From Opitutaceae bacterium (GTDB taxonomy: Bacteria; Verrucomicrobiota; Verrucomicrobiia; Opitutales; Opitutaceae): a stretch of DNA of 33,210 nucleotides. The notes below the pieces were generated by a model that was given only the letters and a program-made list of their open reading frames with translations, was not told where the DNA came from and searched no databases. The stretch is taken from assembly GCA_003151495.1 (NCBI GenBank), contig PLXR01000107.1, forward strand, positions 4,716-37,925. The letters are read 5' to 3'. Shown here piece by piece: positions 1 to 6,173 of this stretch (positions are counted from its first letter, which is position 1; each line of letters opens with the position of its first letter). The translations under genes were made by a program, and so were the position numbers.

Positions 1-2
1 TC

Positions 3-128
3 GCGGCCAAGCGGATGGGCGTCGCCCCCGCGGGCTGCCTCGTGTTCGAGGACGGCCAGCCCGGCATCAAGGCCGCGGAGGCCGCGGGGATGAAGTGGGT
101 CTTCGTCCAGAGCCGGCTACCTGCGTAG
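3..128 (+). CDS. HAD-superfamily hydrolase, C-terminal end (partial)
   Basis: Only the last 41 codons of a gene entering from the left edge are present. They read in frame as a typical end of a beta-phosphoglucomutase/phosphatase-like HAD hydrolase. The segment VFEDGQPGIKAAEAAGM carries HAD motif IV, in which acidic residues (E, D) hold the Mg2+ ion, followed by the usual Gly-Ile-Ala helix. HAD enzymes of this group transfer or hydrolyse phosphate on small sugars and metabolites through an aspartyl-phosphate; the substrate cannot be told from this end. The stop codon lies inside the 3' end of the convergent hydrolase gene, so the two genes overlap tail to tail by 12 bp. Confidence 0.85.
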   Translation, partial: AAKRMGVAPAGCLVFEDGQPGIKAAEAAGMKWVFVQSRLPA

Positions 129-1256
129 CGGCGCGCCCGGGTCCACGGGGGTGAGCGACACGGGGTCGCCGACCTTCAGGCTCGCCGTGCCCGCGGCGTC
201 GGCGAAGTTCCTCGAGAGGACGGTCCTGCCGTCCGCGTCGGGGAACGCGACCCACTCGCCGCTCCTCACGTCGGTGTACGTCCTCCCGTAGAGGGTCCGG
301 TAGCTCTTCCCGCCGACCTTCACGGTGCAGTAGGTCATGGGCGGGATGCCCCCGGCCTTGAAGTCCCCGGCCTGGGCCTCCAGGAGGAGCGTCCCGTAGA
401 CCTGGTCGATCTCGGCGACGCGGGTGTCGAACCCCCGGCCGTCCTCGTGGGCGGCCGCCGTCGAGGGGCCCGGGTCGGGCTCCACGGTGGCGTCGAAGTA
501 CGGCGCCTGGTCCTTCGGCTTGGGGAGGGCGTCCGGACCCTTCTCCACCCAGGCGTCCAGGGCGCGGAGGGCCTCCAGGTGCTCGGCCTGGTTCACGTTC
601 GTGTGGCCCTCCCTGGAGATGAGGAAGAGCGCGGGCTGGACGACAGGCTCGGGCCGGGAAACGAGCGCGGTCAGGTAGCTCTTCGGCCCGGCCGCCTCGC
701 GCTGCGTGGCGACGAAGAGGAGCGGGATCCTCGGGAGCAGCGAAAGGCCGACCTGCGTGTTGGACTCCTTGAGGTAGAGCGTGGCGTCGAACACGAACGC
801 CCCGTCGTACGGGCCCTTGTCGCGCTCGGCCATGATCACGGCGACCAACCCCCCCATCGACTCCCCCTCGAGGAGGGTGCGCTCGGGGTCCCCGTAGGCC
901 GTGGCGATGAACGCCCGCAGCGCGTCCAGGTCCGCGATCGCGTCGCCCACGATGACCCCGTTCCTGCGGTAGCTCGTCGTCGCAACCATCCACCCCTCGT
1001 CCAGGATCGCCTTGATCCAGGCCCTGTCGGTGTGGAGGTCGGGGATCAGCGGGGCCGTGTCCGGCCGGTAGCCGTGGGCGATGAGGAGGAGCCGGTGGTT
1101 CCACGCCCCCGGCGGGCTCGCGATCGCAAACCGCGCGCCCAGGATCTGCCCCGTCTCGACCTTGACCGTGTCCTCGGCCCGGGCGGGGAGGGCGCACGAG
1201 AGGGCGAGCGCCCAGGCGAGGGCCAGCGCGGGCGGGGGCAGGCGTGTCGGCATCAA
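117..1256 (-). CDS. Secreted alpha/beta hydrolase fused to a SAM-hydroxide-adenosyltransferase-like C-terminal domain
   Basis: 379 residues. A signal peptide (about residues 1-27, ending LPARA) predicts export. Residues 55-245 look like an alpha/beta hydrolase: an HGY oxyanion-type turn at 61-63, a nucleophile elbow GESMGG at 131-136 (Ser133) and a candidate catalytic His218 in REGHTN. From about residue 279 the protein changes character. VAEIDQVYGTLLLEA and RTYTDVRSGEWVAFPDADG, then RNFADAAG and LKVGDPVSL, follow the pattern of the C-terminal barrel of SAM hydroxide adenosyltransferases (DUF62), without their N-terminal catalytic domain. Substrate unknown; an esterase or peptidase role is inference. 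Two adjacent Met codons start the frame; the second is equally possible. It is divergent from hisC across a 75-bp gap. Confidence 0.8.
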   Translation of the reverse strand: MMPTRLPPPALALAWALALSCALPARAEDTVKVETGQILGARFAIASPPGAWNHRLLLIAHGYRPDTAPLIPDLHTDRAWIKAILDEGWMVATTSYRRNGVIVGDAIADLDALRAFIATAYGDPERTLLEGESMGGLVAVIMAERDKGPYDGAFVFDATLYLKESNTQVGLSLLPRIPLLFVATQREAAGPKSYLTALVSRPEPVVQPALFLISREGHTNVNQAEHLEALRALDAWVEKGPDALPKPKDQAPYFDATVEPDPGPSTAAAHEDGRGFDTRVAEIDQVYGTLLLEAQAGDFKAGGIPPMTYCTVKVGGKSYRTLYGRTYTDVRSGEWVAFPDADGRTVLSRNFADAAGTASLKVGDPVSLTPVDPGAPLRR

Positions 1257-1331
1257 GCCCCCGTTCTAGCCGCATGCGGGCGGCCATTGCGAATCCCTTT
1301 TGGCTTCAACCCGGTTGCCGGTTCGTCTCCA

Positions 1332-2441
1332 ATGGCCGCCCCAAGTCCCGTGAAGCCCTCCGACCTCGCGAAGCCCTTCGTCCACTCCTACCCGTCCTAT
1401 GTGCCGGGCAGGCCGATCGAGGACGTCGCGCGCGACATGGGACTGGACCCCTCGGGCATCATCAAGCTCGCCTCCAACGAGAACCCGTTCGGCCCGTCGC
1501 CGATGGCCGTGGAGGCGGGCAAGCGGGCCCTTGAGCAGGGGCAGCTCTACCCCGACGGGGGGTGCTACGCGCTGCGCAACCGGCTCGCGCGATTCCACGG
1601 CCTCGCCCCGGAGCAGTTCGTGATCGGCAACGGCTCCAACGAGGTGATCGAGCTCCTGGGCCACGTCTTCCTCGGGCCGGGCGACGAGGTCGTCATGGGC
1701 AAGCCGGAATTCGTGGTCTACAGCCTGGTCGCCGTCCTCTTCGGCGCGAAGGCGGTCGAGGTGCCGCTCGTCGGCCACAGGAACGACCTGAGCGCGCTCG
1801 CCCGGGCGGTGACGCCGCGGACGAAGCTTGTCATCGTCGCGACGCCCAACAACCCGACGGGCACCGCGAACTCCCCCGAGGAGCTGGCCTCCTTCATCCG
1901 GTCCCTTCCCGGCACGGCCATCTGCGTGGTGGACGAGGCCTACTCCGACTTCGCCGGCGCCCCGCCGGACATCCGGCCGCTGATCAGGGAGGGCCGCAAC
2001 GTGATCGGCCTGCGGACCTTCTCCAAGGTCTACGGGCTCGCCTCCCTGCGGGTCGGCTACGGCTACGCGAGCGCCGAGCTCGCCACGCTCCTCGACCGGG
2101 TGCGCCAGCCCTTCAACGTGAACGCGATCGCGCAGGCGGCGGCCATCGCCGCGCTCGACGACACGGGATTCTCCCGGAGGTGCGTGGCCGAGACGCGCAG
2201 CGGCCTCCGGCGGCTGGAGAAGGGGTTCGCGGACCTCGGGCTCGAGTTCGTCCCGAGCGAGGCGAACTTCATCCTGGTCAGGGTGGGGGATGGCGACCGG
2301 GTGTTCGACGCCCTCCAGCGCCGGGGCGTCATCGTGCGGCCCGTCAGGAGCTACGGCATGCCGGAATGGGTCCGCGTGACCGTGGGCACGCCCGAGCAGA
2401 ACGAGCGGCTCCTGCGGGAGCTCGCAGCCGTCGTCCGCTAG
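1332..2441 (+). CDS. hisC: Histidinol-phosphate aminotransferase (HisC-type)
   Basis: 369 residues, the normal family length. This PLP enzyme converts imidazole-acetol phosphate plus glutamate to histidinol phosphate in histidine synthesis, and relatives also act on aromatic 2-oxo acids. Visible landmarks are SNENPFGPSP (48-57), YPDGG (73-77), GNGSNE (99-104), TPNNPTGT (171-178), DEAYSDF (201-207) and the PLP lysine K232 in FSKVYGLASLRVGYG. The start at ATG 1332 was chosen because the HisC-like sequence begins just after it; no clear Shine-Dalgarno sequence precedes it. No other his gene is in the window, so it stands alone. Its stop overlaps the convergent tsaC stop by 3 bases. Confidence 0.93.
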   Translation: MAAPSPVKPSDLAKPFVHSYPSYVPGRPIEDVARDMGLDPSGIIKLASNENPFGPSPMAVEAGKRALEQGQLYPDGGCYALRNRLARFHGLAPEQFVIGNGSNEVIELLGHVFLGPGDEVVMGKPEFVVYSLVAVLFGAKAVEVPLVGHRNDLSALARAVTPRTKLVIVATPNNPTGTANSPEELASFIRSLPGTAICVVDEAYSDFAGAPPDIRPLIREGRNVIGLRTFSKVYGLASLRVGYGYASAELATLLDRVRQPFNVNAIAQAAAIAALDDTGFSRRCVAETRSGLRRLEKGFADLGLEFVPSEANFILVRVGDGDRVFDALQRRGVIVRPVRSYGMPEWVRVTVGTPEQNERLLRELAAVVR

Positions 2442-3421
2442 CCCGCGGCCCGCGTCAGGCGGTCGCGCAGGGCCTCGGCCACGCCCGTCCCCGGGGGCAG
2501 TTCCGCGCGGATGCGCCGGAATCCCCCCTCGTCCAGGTCCCTGAGGACCGCAAAGAGGCGCCGCGCGGCACGCCTCAGGTCGCCCCGCTCGTCGAGCCAG
2601 AACACGTTCACGGGCTGCCTCCCGACGGGTTTGGACACGAAGAGCCAGGCGTCGCGCGGGCCCTTCGCCGCCTGGGCGGGGCGGAGCGACGCGTGGAGGC
2701 TGACCGGCGTCCTCGGGCTGTAGTGCCGCGCCATCTGGCCGGGCGCCACCCTGGGGCGGTTCCCGCCCCGCGGCCGTCCCGCATTCCGGACCGGCACCCC
2801 GAGCACCCTCGAGATCTCCTCCCGGGTGATGATCCCCGGCCTCAGGAGGACCGGGCGGCCGGGATCGCGCAGGTCGACGATCGTCGACTCAAGGCCGACC
2901 CGGGAAGCCCCGCCGTCCAGGATGTGCCCGACGCGCCGGCCCAGGCTCCTTCGGACATGCTCGGCGGTAGTCGGGCTCACATATCCGAACGGATTGGCGC
3001 TCGGCGCGGCGAGCGGCACGCCCGCCAGGCGGATCAGCCGGCGGAAGAGGGGGTGCGCCGGCATCCGGACGGCCACGCTCGGCAGGCCCGCCGTGACCAC
3101 GCCGGGCACGGCCCCCGTCTTCGGGAGCACGAGGGTGAGCGGCCCCGGCCAGAATTTCCCGGCAAGCCTGAGGGCCGCGGCATTGGGCACGGCCACCCGG
3201 CCCAGGTCCCGGAGGGAGGCGATGTGGACGATCAGCGGGTCGCTCGAGGGCCGGCCCTTCGCCGCGAAGATCCGGAGGCACGCGGCCCGGCTCGTGGCGT
3301 CGGCCGCGAGGCCATAGACCGTCTCCGTCGGCACCGCCACGATGCCGCCGCCGCGCAGCACCCGGGCGAGAAGGGCCAGGTTTCGCGGGGTTCCGGTGTA
3401 GGTCCGGGGGGCGTGGGCCAT
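2438..3421 (-). CDS. tsaC: Threonylcarbamoyl-AMP synthase, Sua5 type
   Basis: 327 residues. The enzyme makes threonylcarbamoyl-AMP from threonine, bicarbonate and ATP, the first step of t6A37 modification of ANN-decoding tRNAs, in the cytoplasm. The YrdC domain (about 12-200) shows PTETVYGL (31-38), KGRPSSDPL (55-63), WPGPLTLVL, SAN (141-143) and STIVD (179-183). A Sua5 C-terminal domain follows the linker APGQMARHYSPRTPV (226-240), so this is the long Sua5 form rather than the short TsaC form. The start ATG lies downstream of the rpsR terminator, so the gene probably has its own promoter or depends on read-through. Confidence 0.93.
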   Translation of the reverse strand: MAHAPRTYTGTPRNLALLARVLRGGGIVAVPTETVYGLAADATSRAACLRIFAAKGRPSSDPLIVHIASLRDLGRVAVPNAAALRLAGKFWPGPLTLVLPKTGAVPGVVTAGLPSVAVRMPAHPLFRRLIRLAGVPLAAPSANPFGYVSPTTAEHVRRSLGRRVGHILDGGASRVGLESTIVDLRDPGRPVLLRPGIITREEISRVLGVPVRNAGRPRGGNRPRVAPGQMARHYSPRTPVSLHASLRPAQAAKGPRDAWLFVSKPVGRQPVNVFWLDERGDLRRAARRLFAVLRDLDEGGFRRIRAELPPGTGVAEALRDRLTRAAG

Positions 3422-3443
3422 GGGGTGAGTGCCGAGAAATGGG

Positions 3444-3475
3444 CAAAAAAAGACCGGAGCCTTTTGAGCTCCGGC
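3444..3475 (-). terminator. Rho-independent terminator of rpsR
   Basis: On the minus strand a perfect 7-bp stem CCGGAGC / GCTCCGG (3474-3468 and 3460-3454) with a 7-nt loop is followed within two bases by seven T residues (3451-3445). It lies 26 bp past the rpsR stop codon and upstream of tsaC. Confidence 0.85.
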
Positions 3476-3500
3476 AATTATGCGTTGGCCGAGCGCCCGC

Positions 3501-3695
3501 TCACTTCGTGAGCAGCATGTTGCGCGAGTGCTTGATCGTGCGCGTCACGGCGCGCTGGTGCTTCGCGCAGAGCCCGGTGTACTTGCGGGGAAGGATCTTG
3601 CCGGTGTCGGTGACAAAGCGCACCCAGGCCTGGGGATCCGTGAACGGAATCTGGGCGGGTGTGGGTGTCTGCTGCTTGGTTTCAACGGTGCTCAT
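3501..3695 (-). CDS. rpsR: 30S ribosomal protein bS18
   Basis: 64 residues. It binds the 16S rRNA platform of the small subunit, normally as a dimer with bS6. The family core is visible as [19 protein letters not shown] followed by [14 protein letters not shown]. The ATG at 3695 gives a normal bS18 N-terminus; the longer open frame upstream is not S18-like. In most bacteria rpsR sits with rpsF, ssb and rplI. Here it stands alone with its own terminator. A TTGACA-like hexamer lies on the minus strand at 3748-3743, a possible -35 element, but no convincing -10 follows. Only one Cys is present, so it is not a zinc-type copy. Confidence 0.92.
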   Translation of the reverse strand: MSTVETKQQTPTPAQIPFTDPQAWVRFVTDTGKILPRKYTGLCAKHQRAVTRTIKHSRNMLLTK

Positions 3696-3779
3696 GGCGT
3701 GTGTAAAAAGTGGAAGGGAGAGCGTGGAACCCCGCAGGGGGTTGTCAACGCAGCAGTTTGGGCCCCGCAAGCGCCTCCC

Positions 3780-3801
3780 GGGTCGCTACTTGTGGCGACC
3801 C
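3780..3801 (-). other. Short perfect hairpin between ubiB remnant and rpsR
   Basis: GGGTCGC (3780-3786) and GCGACCC (3795-3801) form a 7-bp stem with an 8-nt loop. There is no T-tract. It sits at the end of the decayed ubiB-like fragment and could be a weak terminator or an rpsR leader structure. Confidence 0.4.
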
Positions 3802-3961
3802 TGGCGGATGATGTCCCAGGTCAGTCGCCTTGGGGATCACCTTCTGCAGGAAGCCCGGCTGCAGGTCGGGCTGGCAGCAGGATGGCAAAGCCGTGCCGCG
3901 CCGGCACCGCGAGAATGTGCTTCGCGCGGACCGCCTCGTGCAGGACCTTGAACGGCTTCAC
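3797..3961 (-). pseudogene. Decayed N-terminal fragment of a UbiB/AarF (ABC1) kinase-like gene
   Basis: Downstream of the phasin-like gene, after TAGGGAGC, a GTG opens VKPFKVLHEAVRAKHILAV and continues ARHGFAILL. After one frame change it reads QPDLQPGFLQKVIPKA, and after a second RRLTWDIIRQGRHK before a stop. This succession matches the N-terminus of ABC1/UbiB-family proteins (typically KPF...VRA..I..VL.RHGF..LL, then LPPGF, a Pro-Lys, then TW..IR). UbiB-like atypical kinases act at the membrane in quinone synthesis or lipid handling and are normally about 450-560 residues. About 55 codons with two frameshifts remain, and no kinase motif is left. The order phasin-like gene then ubiB-like gene fits a known gene pair. 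Identification is by remembered family pattern. Confidence 0.6.
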
Positions 3962-3966
3962 GCTCC

Positions 3967-4269
3967 CTAGCCCTTGGCCCCGTGCTTGTGCTCGAGATTC
4001 TTCACGCGGGCCTCGAGGGCGTCGAGGCGGTCCTGGGTGCTGCGGCTGAAGCCCGCAAGCACGTCCCGGATCTTCTCGTTGAGCTCCCCGCTCAGGGTCT
4101 CGAATTCCCTCTTTCCCTCGGCTGCGATCTTGTCGGCCATCTCGCGCGCCTCCGCGGAGGTGACCTTGCCCTGCTTTACGAAGTCCGCGAGCGCGGACTC
4201 GACCTTGTCCTTGGTAACCACTGCGGCGCCGACTCCGGCCAGCAGGGTCTTCTTGATGGTATCGATCAT
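3967..4269 (-). CDS. Phasin-like small coiled-coil protein
   Basis: 100 residues. A short alanine/glycine-rich N-terminal stretch (TLLAGVGAAVVTKDKVESAL) is followed by a long charged helix with heptad character to the end (ARVKNLEHKHGAKG). The pattern is that of small proteins annotated as polyhydroxyalkanoate-synthesis regulator phasins; DFVKQGKVTSAEAREMADKI is typical. Such genes often precede a UbiB/AarF kinase gene, and here only the decayed start of one remains just downstream. No PHA synthase is in the window, so granule binding is not supported. A TAGAAT -10-like hexamer lies very close upstream (minus strand 4285-4280), implying a very short leader. Confidence 0.75.
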   Translation of the reverse strand: MIDTIKKTLLAGVGAAVVTKDKVESALADFVKQGKVTSAEAREMADKIAAEGKREFETLSGELNEKIRDVLAGFSRSTQDRLDALEARVKNLEHKHGAKG

Positions 4270-4341
4270 GGTGATGTATATTCTACCCTAAATCATCCCG
4301 TATGCCAGCGGGACGGCGGTGTGCCCCGCGGACCGGGGTTC

Positions 4342-4641
4342 TCAGTCCCTCTGCATGAGCATGGGCATGGGGTGGATCTCACACCTGAATCCGACACCCG
4401 CTTTGAGGGCGGGATCCTCCTGGCCCAGCTTTTCGGGGTCCATGTCGTCCGGTAGCTGAATGATCCCCAAACCGTAGCCGCCCCTGGGATCCGCCACGGG
4501 CCCGAATGCCACGGCGCGGCCCTCCTCAAGGACGCTCGACCAGTAGAGCACGTGCGCCTGCATGAGCCTCGCCTCGTCCTGCGTCATGGTGTGCGCAAAG
4601 TCCGTGCGGGGCGGGATCAGCTTGTAGAGGTGGTATTTCAT
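4342..4641 (-). CDS. YciI-like family protein
   Basis: 99 residues with the compact alpha/beta fold signature of the YCII-related family. There is a beta start (YHLYKLIPP), a helix with LMQAHVLYWSSVLEEG (His30 is the usual conserved histidine), then VAFGPVADPRGGYGLGIIQL and an acidic segment DPEKL.QEDPAL before a last strand. Function in the family is largely unknown; some members act as small dehydratase-like or regulatory enzymes. It follows the small membrane protein gene by 12 bp on the same strand and is probably co-transcribed with it. Confidence 0.85.
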   Translation of the reverse strand: MKYHLYKLIPPRTDFAHTMTQDEARLMQAHVLYWSSVLEEGRAVAFGPVADPRGGYGLGIIQLPDDMDPEKLGQEDPALKAGVGFRCEIHPMPMLMQRD

Positions 4642-4653
4642 GGGAGTGCGGGT

Positions 4654-4845
4654 TCAATGGCGGTCCGGAGGTCTGTCCCCCGCCCTCATCACCCGCCACA
4701 CGTTGACCGAGACCACGAGAAGGCCGGCGACCAGGAAGACCCACTGAAAGAAAGCCGGAAGGTGCAGCTGAAGGGAGACCTGGGAGAGCAGCAGGAGTGT
4801 AGAGCCCGCGAGGATGGCGGCCAGCGTTTTTCCGCGTTTGGTCAT
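4654..4845 (-). CDS. Small two-helix membrane protein, unknown function
   Basis: 63 residues from the chosen ATG (MTKRGKTL). Two hydrophobic segments are evident, about residues 8-26 and 33-52, joined by a short turn, with a charged C-terminus (RVMRAGDRPPDRH). An in-frame ATG lies three codons upstream. The downstream ATG is preferred because AAGGG lies 9 nt before it, whereas that same sequence abuts the upstream ATG. I do not recognise the family. The gene is the first of a minus-strand pair with the YciI-like gene. Confidence 0.65.
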   Translation of the reverse strand: MTKRGKTLAAILAGSTLLLLSQVSLQLHLPAFFQWVFLVAGLLVVSVNVWRVMRAGDRPPDRH

Positions 4846-4944
4846 AGGGGGCATCCCTTGAATTGGACACCGAAAATACCGTCACGGCCCGCCCCGGTCA
4901 CCCCCTAAGTGCCCGTGGGCGGGGGGGGTGGACGGGTTTCCCGC

Positions 4945-5002
4945 GGGCGCCCATTACTGCTTGCCCGGCCATTTGGCCGAGCCGTAATGGCTCCCGGGCG
5001 CC
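4945..5002. repeat. Nested inverted repeat (cruciform-like) upstream of tRNA-Arg
   Basis: An outer imperfect inverted repeat pairs GGGCGCCCATTAC (4945-4957 region) with GTAATGG and CGGGCGCC (4984-5002). It encloses a perfect inner hairpin CGGCCA-TT-TGGCCG (4966-4979). It has no T-tract and lies in a gene-free stretch between the small membrane protein gene and the tRNA. Its role is unknown: a terminator-like, REP-like or structured RNA element. Confidence 0.5.
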
Positions 5003-5016
5003 TGCCCCCATGATCC

Positions 5017-5047
5017 TTGCCTGTTGCATTCTGGCCGCCGTTATATT
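5017..5047 (+). promoter_or_regulatory. Candidate promoter of tRNA-Arg
   Basis: TTGCCT (5017-5022) and TATATT (5042-5047) are separated by 19 bp (18 bp to TTATAT). This is a plausible sigma-70 promoter about 30 bp before the mature tRNA end. The spacing is slightly long. Confidence 0.45.
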
Positions 5048-5076
5048 CGATTCAGCCGTCTGTCGGCTGGTAACTA

Positions 5077-5152
5077 GTCCCCGTAGCTCAACTGGATAGA
5101 GCAGCGGTTTCCTAAACCGCTTGTCCCGGTTCAAGTCCGGGCGGGGGCACCA
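5077..5152 (+). tRNA. tRNA-Arg (anticodon CCT)
   Basis: A full cloverleaf can be drawn over 76 nt. The acceptor stem is GTCCCCG (5077-5083) with CGGGGGC (5142-5148), with one T-G pair. The D stem is GCTC/GAGC. The anticodon stem GCGGT/ACCGC has loop TTCCTAA, giving anticodon CCT (5111-5113), which reads AGG (Arg). The T stem is CCCGG/CCGGG around TTCAAGT. The discriminator is A (5149) and CCA is encoded (5150-5152). A degenerate partial copy follows about 200 bp downstream. Confidence 0.97.
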
Positions 5153-5234
5153 CTTCTGGGACAGGTGCGTGGATAAGAGCGTTGGGATGGTTTTTATGCG
5201 CTTTCGGTTCGGGGCGCGGTCAAGGGAGTAAATT

Positions 5235-5275
5235 GTGACGCCCTCGGGTGAAGCCTTGCTTCGACTTAACGTCAC
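5235..5275. repeat. Nested hairpin in the gene-free stretch after the tRNA
   Basis: An outer inverted repeat GTGACG (5235-5240) / CGTCAC (5270-5275) encloses an inner hairpin GAAGC-CTT-GCTTC (5250-5262). No coding sequence is supported between 5153 and 5481 apart from the tRNA remnant. The structure may be a remnant of the element that duplicated the tRNA end. Confidence 0.4.
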
Positions 5276-5353
5276 CTTGCGCGATCAGAGCCCATTTGCG
5301 GCGCTCGTGGCCCGGTATGCGGGGCCGTCTGCCATAAGGCACACATTAATAGA

Positions 5354-5408
5354 TGGATAATGCTATTTCATAGGCCGCTTGCCTCGGTTTAAGTCCGCGC
5401 GGGCAGCA
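5354..5408 (+). pseudogene. Degenerate copy of the 3' part of tRNA-Arg
   Basis: The stretch aligns to tRNA-Arg positions 5093-5152 with one 3-nt and one 2-nt gap; by hand about 43 of 55 aligned bases match. The best-kept parts are CCGCTTG (end of the anticodon stem) and CGGTTTAAGTCCG (T arm). The acceptor and D stems can no longer form, so it cannot be functional. Partial tRNA 3' copies typically arise when an integrative element uses the tRNA gene as its attachment site, so this may be an old attachment-site scar. Confidence 0.7.
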
Positions 5409-5461
5409 ATGACTGTCCCCAATTTTGGAGGGTTGCGTCCGGACTTGCCGAGGAACGCGTA

Positions 5462-5483
5462 ATGTGTCACATGTGTGACACAT
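5462..5483. promoter_or_regulatory. Inverted repeat, probable autoregulatory operator of the toxin-antitoxin pair
   Basis: ATGTGTCAC (5462-5470) and GTGACACAT (5475-5483) form a perfect 9-bp inverted repeat with a 4-bp spacer. The right arm ends on the first two bases of the antitoxin ATG (5482-5484). Phd/YefM antitoxins usually repress their own operon by binding such repeats. No Shine-Dalgarno sequence fits between the repeat and the ATG. Confidence 0.7.
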
Positions 5484-5736
5484 GAAGACTATAACAATAA
5501 GAGAGCTTCATCGTGCCACCGGTGCATGGGTGCGGCAGGCTGCCGTGGGCGAAGTAAATGTCACGGAGAGAGGGCGATTGATCGCAAAAATAGTGCCGGC
5601 GCGGCCGTCGCCCGTGAAACCATTTTTCGCCATGCCCCGCTTCACACGCGCATTTCTGGCGCACCGCAAGCATCTCAGCGGCGGAATGGATTCCACAAAA
5701 TTGATCAGCGAGGAACGTGACCGCGAGATAGAGTGA
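5482..5736 (+). CDS. Type II antitoxin, Phd/YefM family
   Basis: 84 residues. The N-terminus MKTITIRELHRATGAWVRQA followed by VNVTERGRLIAKIVP is the characteristic DNA-binding Phd/YefM fold. The C-terminal part (about 45-84, LISEERDREIE) would be the flexible toxin-neutralising tail. The gene overlaps the downstream PIN toxin gene by 4 bp (GTGA), the usual antitoxin-first arrangement. The inverted repeat across its start codon is the likely operator for self-repression. Base composition from about 5460 to 6160 is clearly less GC-rich than the surroundings, which suggests acquisition by transfer. I infer the specific pairing from position. Confidence 0.85.
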   Translation: MKTITIRELHRATGAWVRQAAVGEVNVTERGRLIAKIVPARPSPVKPFFAMPRFTRAFLAHRKHLSGGMDSTKLISEERDREIE

Positions 5737-6173
5737 TCTATTTCGACACCAGCTATCTCGTCAGGCTTTACTTCGACGATCCTGGAGCCGACAAAGTCCG
5801 TGCCTTGGCGGCAACGGACAACGTAGCGTGCGCGGCGCACGGCAGCGCCGAAATGATTGCGGCGTTCCATCGCAAGCTGCGAGAAGGGGCGATTTCTCAA
5901 GGCACCTATGCTGCGCTGCTTGGACAGGTACGCGCTCACGACAAAGCGGGAGCCTTTCATTGGCTCTCATCTGGGCCGGAAATTTACGGGCGAATCGCAG
6001 AAGCCTACGGCCGCCTTCCCGCTTCGGTATTTCTCCGCGCAGCTGATGCGCTTCACTTGGCCACTGCCGGTCAAAATGACTTTCGACACGTTTATTCAAA
6101 CGACACGCACCTTCTGGCTGCCGCGAGACACTTCGGAATTGAAGGTAAAAACCCGATCGGCCGGCCTACCTAG
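5733..6173 (+). CDS. PIN-domain toxin ribonuclease (VapC-like)
   Basis: 146 residues with a GTG start that overlaps the antitoxin stop. PIN-domain toxins are Mg2+-dependent RNases that cut tRNA or rRNA when the antitoxin is lost. The acidic active-site set is visible: D5 (MIYFDTSYLVRLY), E40 (GSAEMIAAFHRK), D105 (RAADALHLATA) and D124 (SNDTHLLAAA). The length is normal for the family. The protein is complete and looks intact. Together with the Phd-type antitoxin it forms a stand-alone addiction or growth-control module next to the tRNA-Arg remnant. Confidence 0.9.
   Translation: MIYFDTSYLVRLYFDDPGADKVRALAATDNVACAAHGSAEMIAAFHRKLREGAISQGTYAALLGQVRAHDKAGAFHWLSSGPEIYGRIAEAYGRLPASVFLRAADALHLATAGQNDFRHVYSNDTHLLAAARHFGIEGKNPIGRPT

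Noticed and set aside
3417-3428. Another ACCCCAT on the minus strand at the tsaC start
   Set aside because: The match includes the tsaC start codon itself and has no gene to serve at the required -10 distance, so it is treated as chance.
4898-5275. Minus-strand open frame of 125 codons containing WCPRPDLNRDKR
   Set aside because: This peptide is the antisense translation of the tRNA-Arg gene, a well-known source of false proteins. The rest of the frame has no protein-like features.
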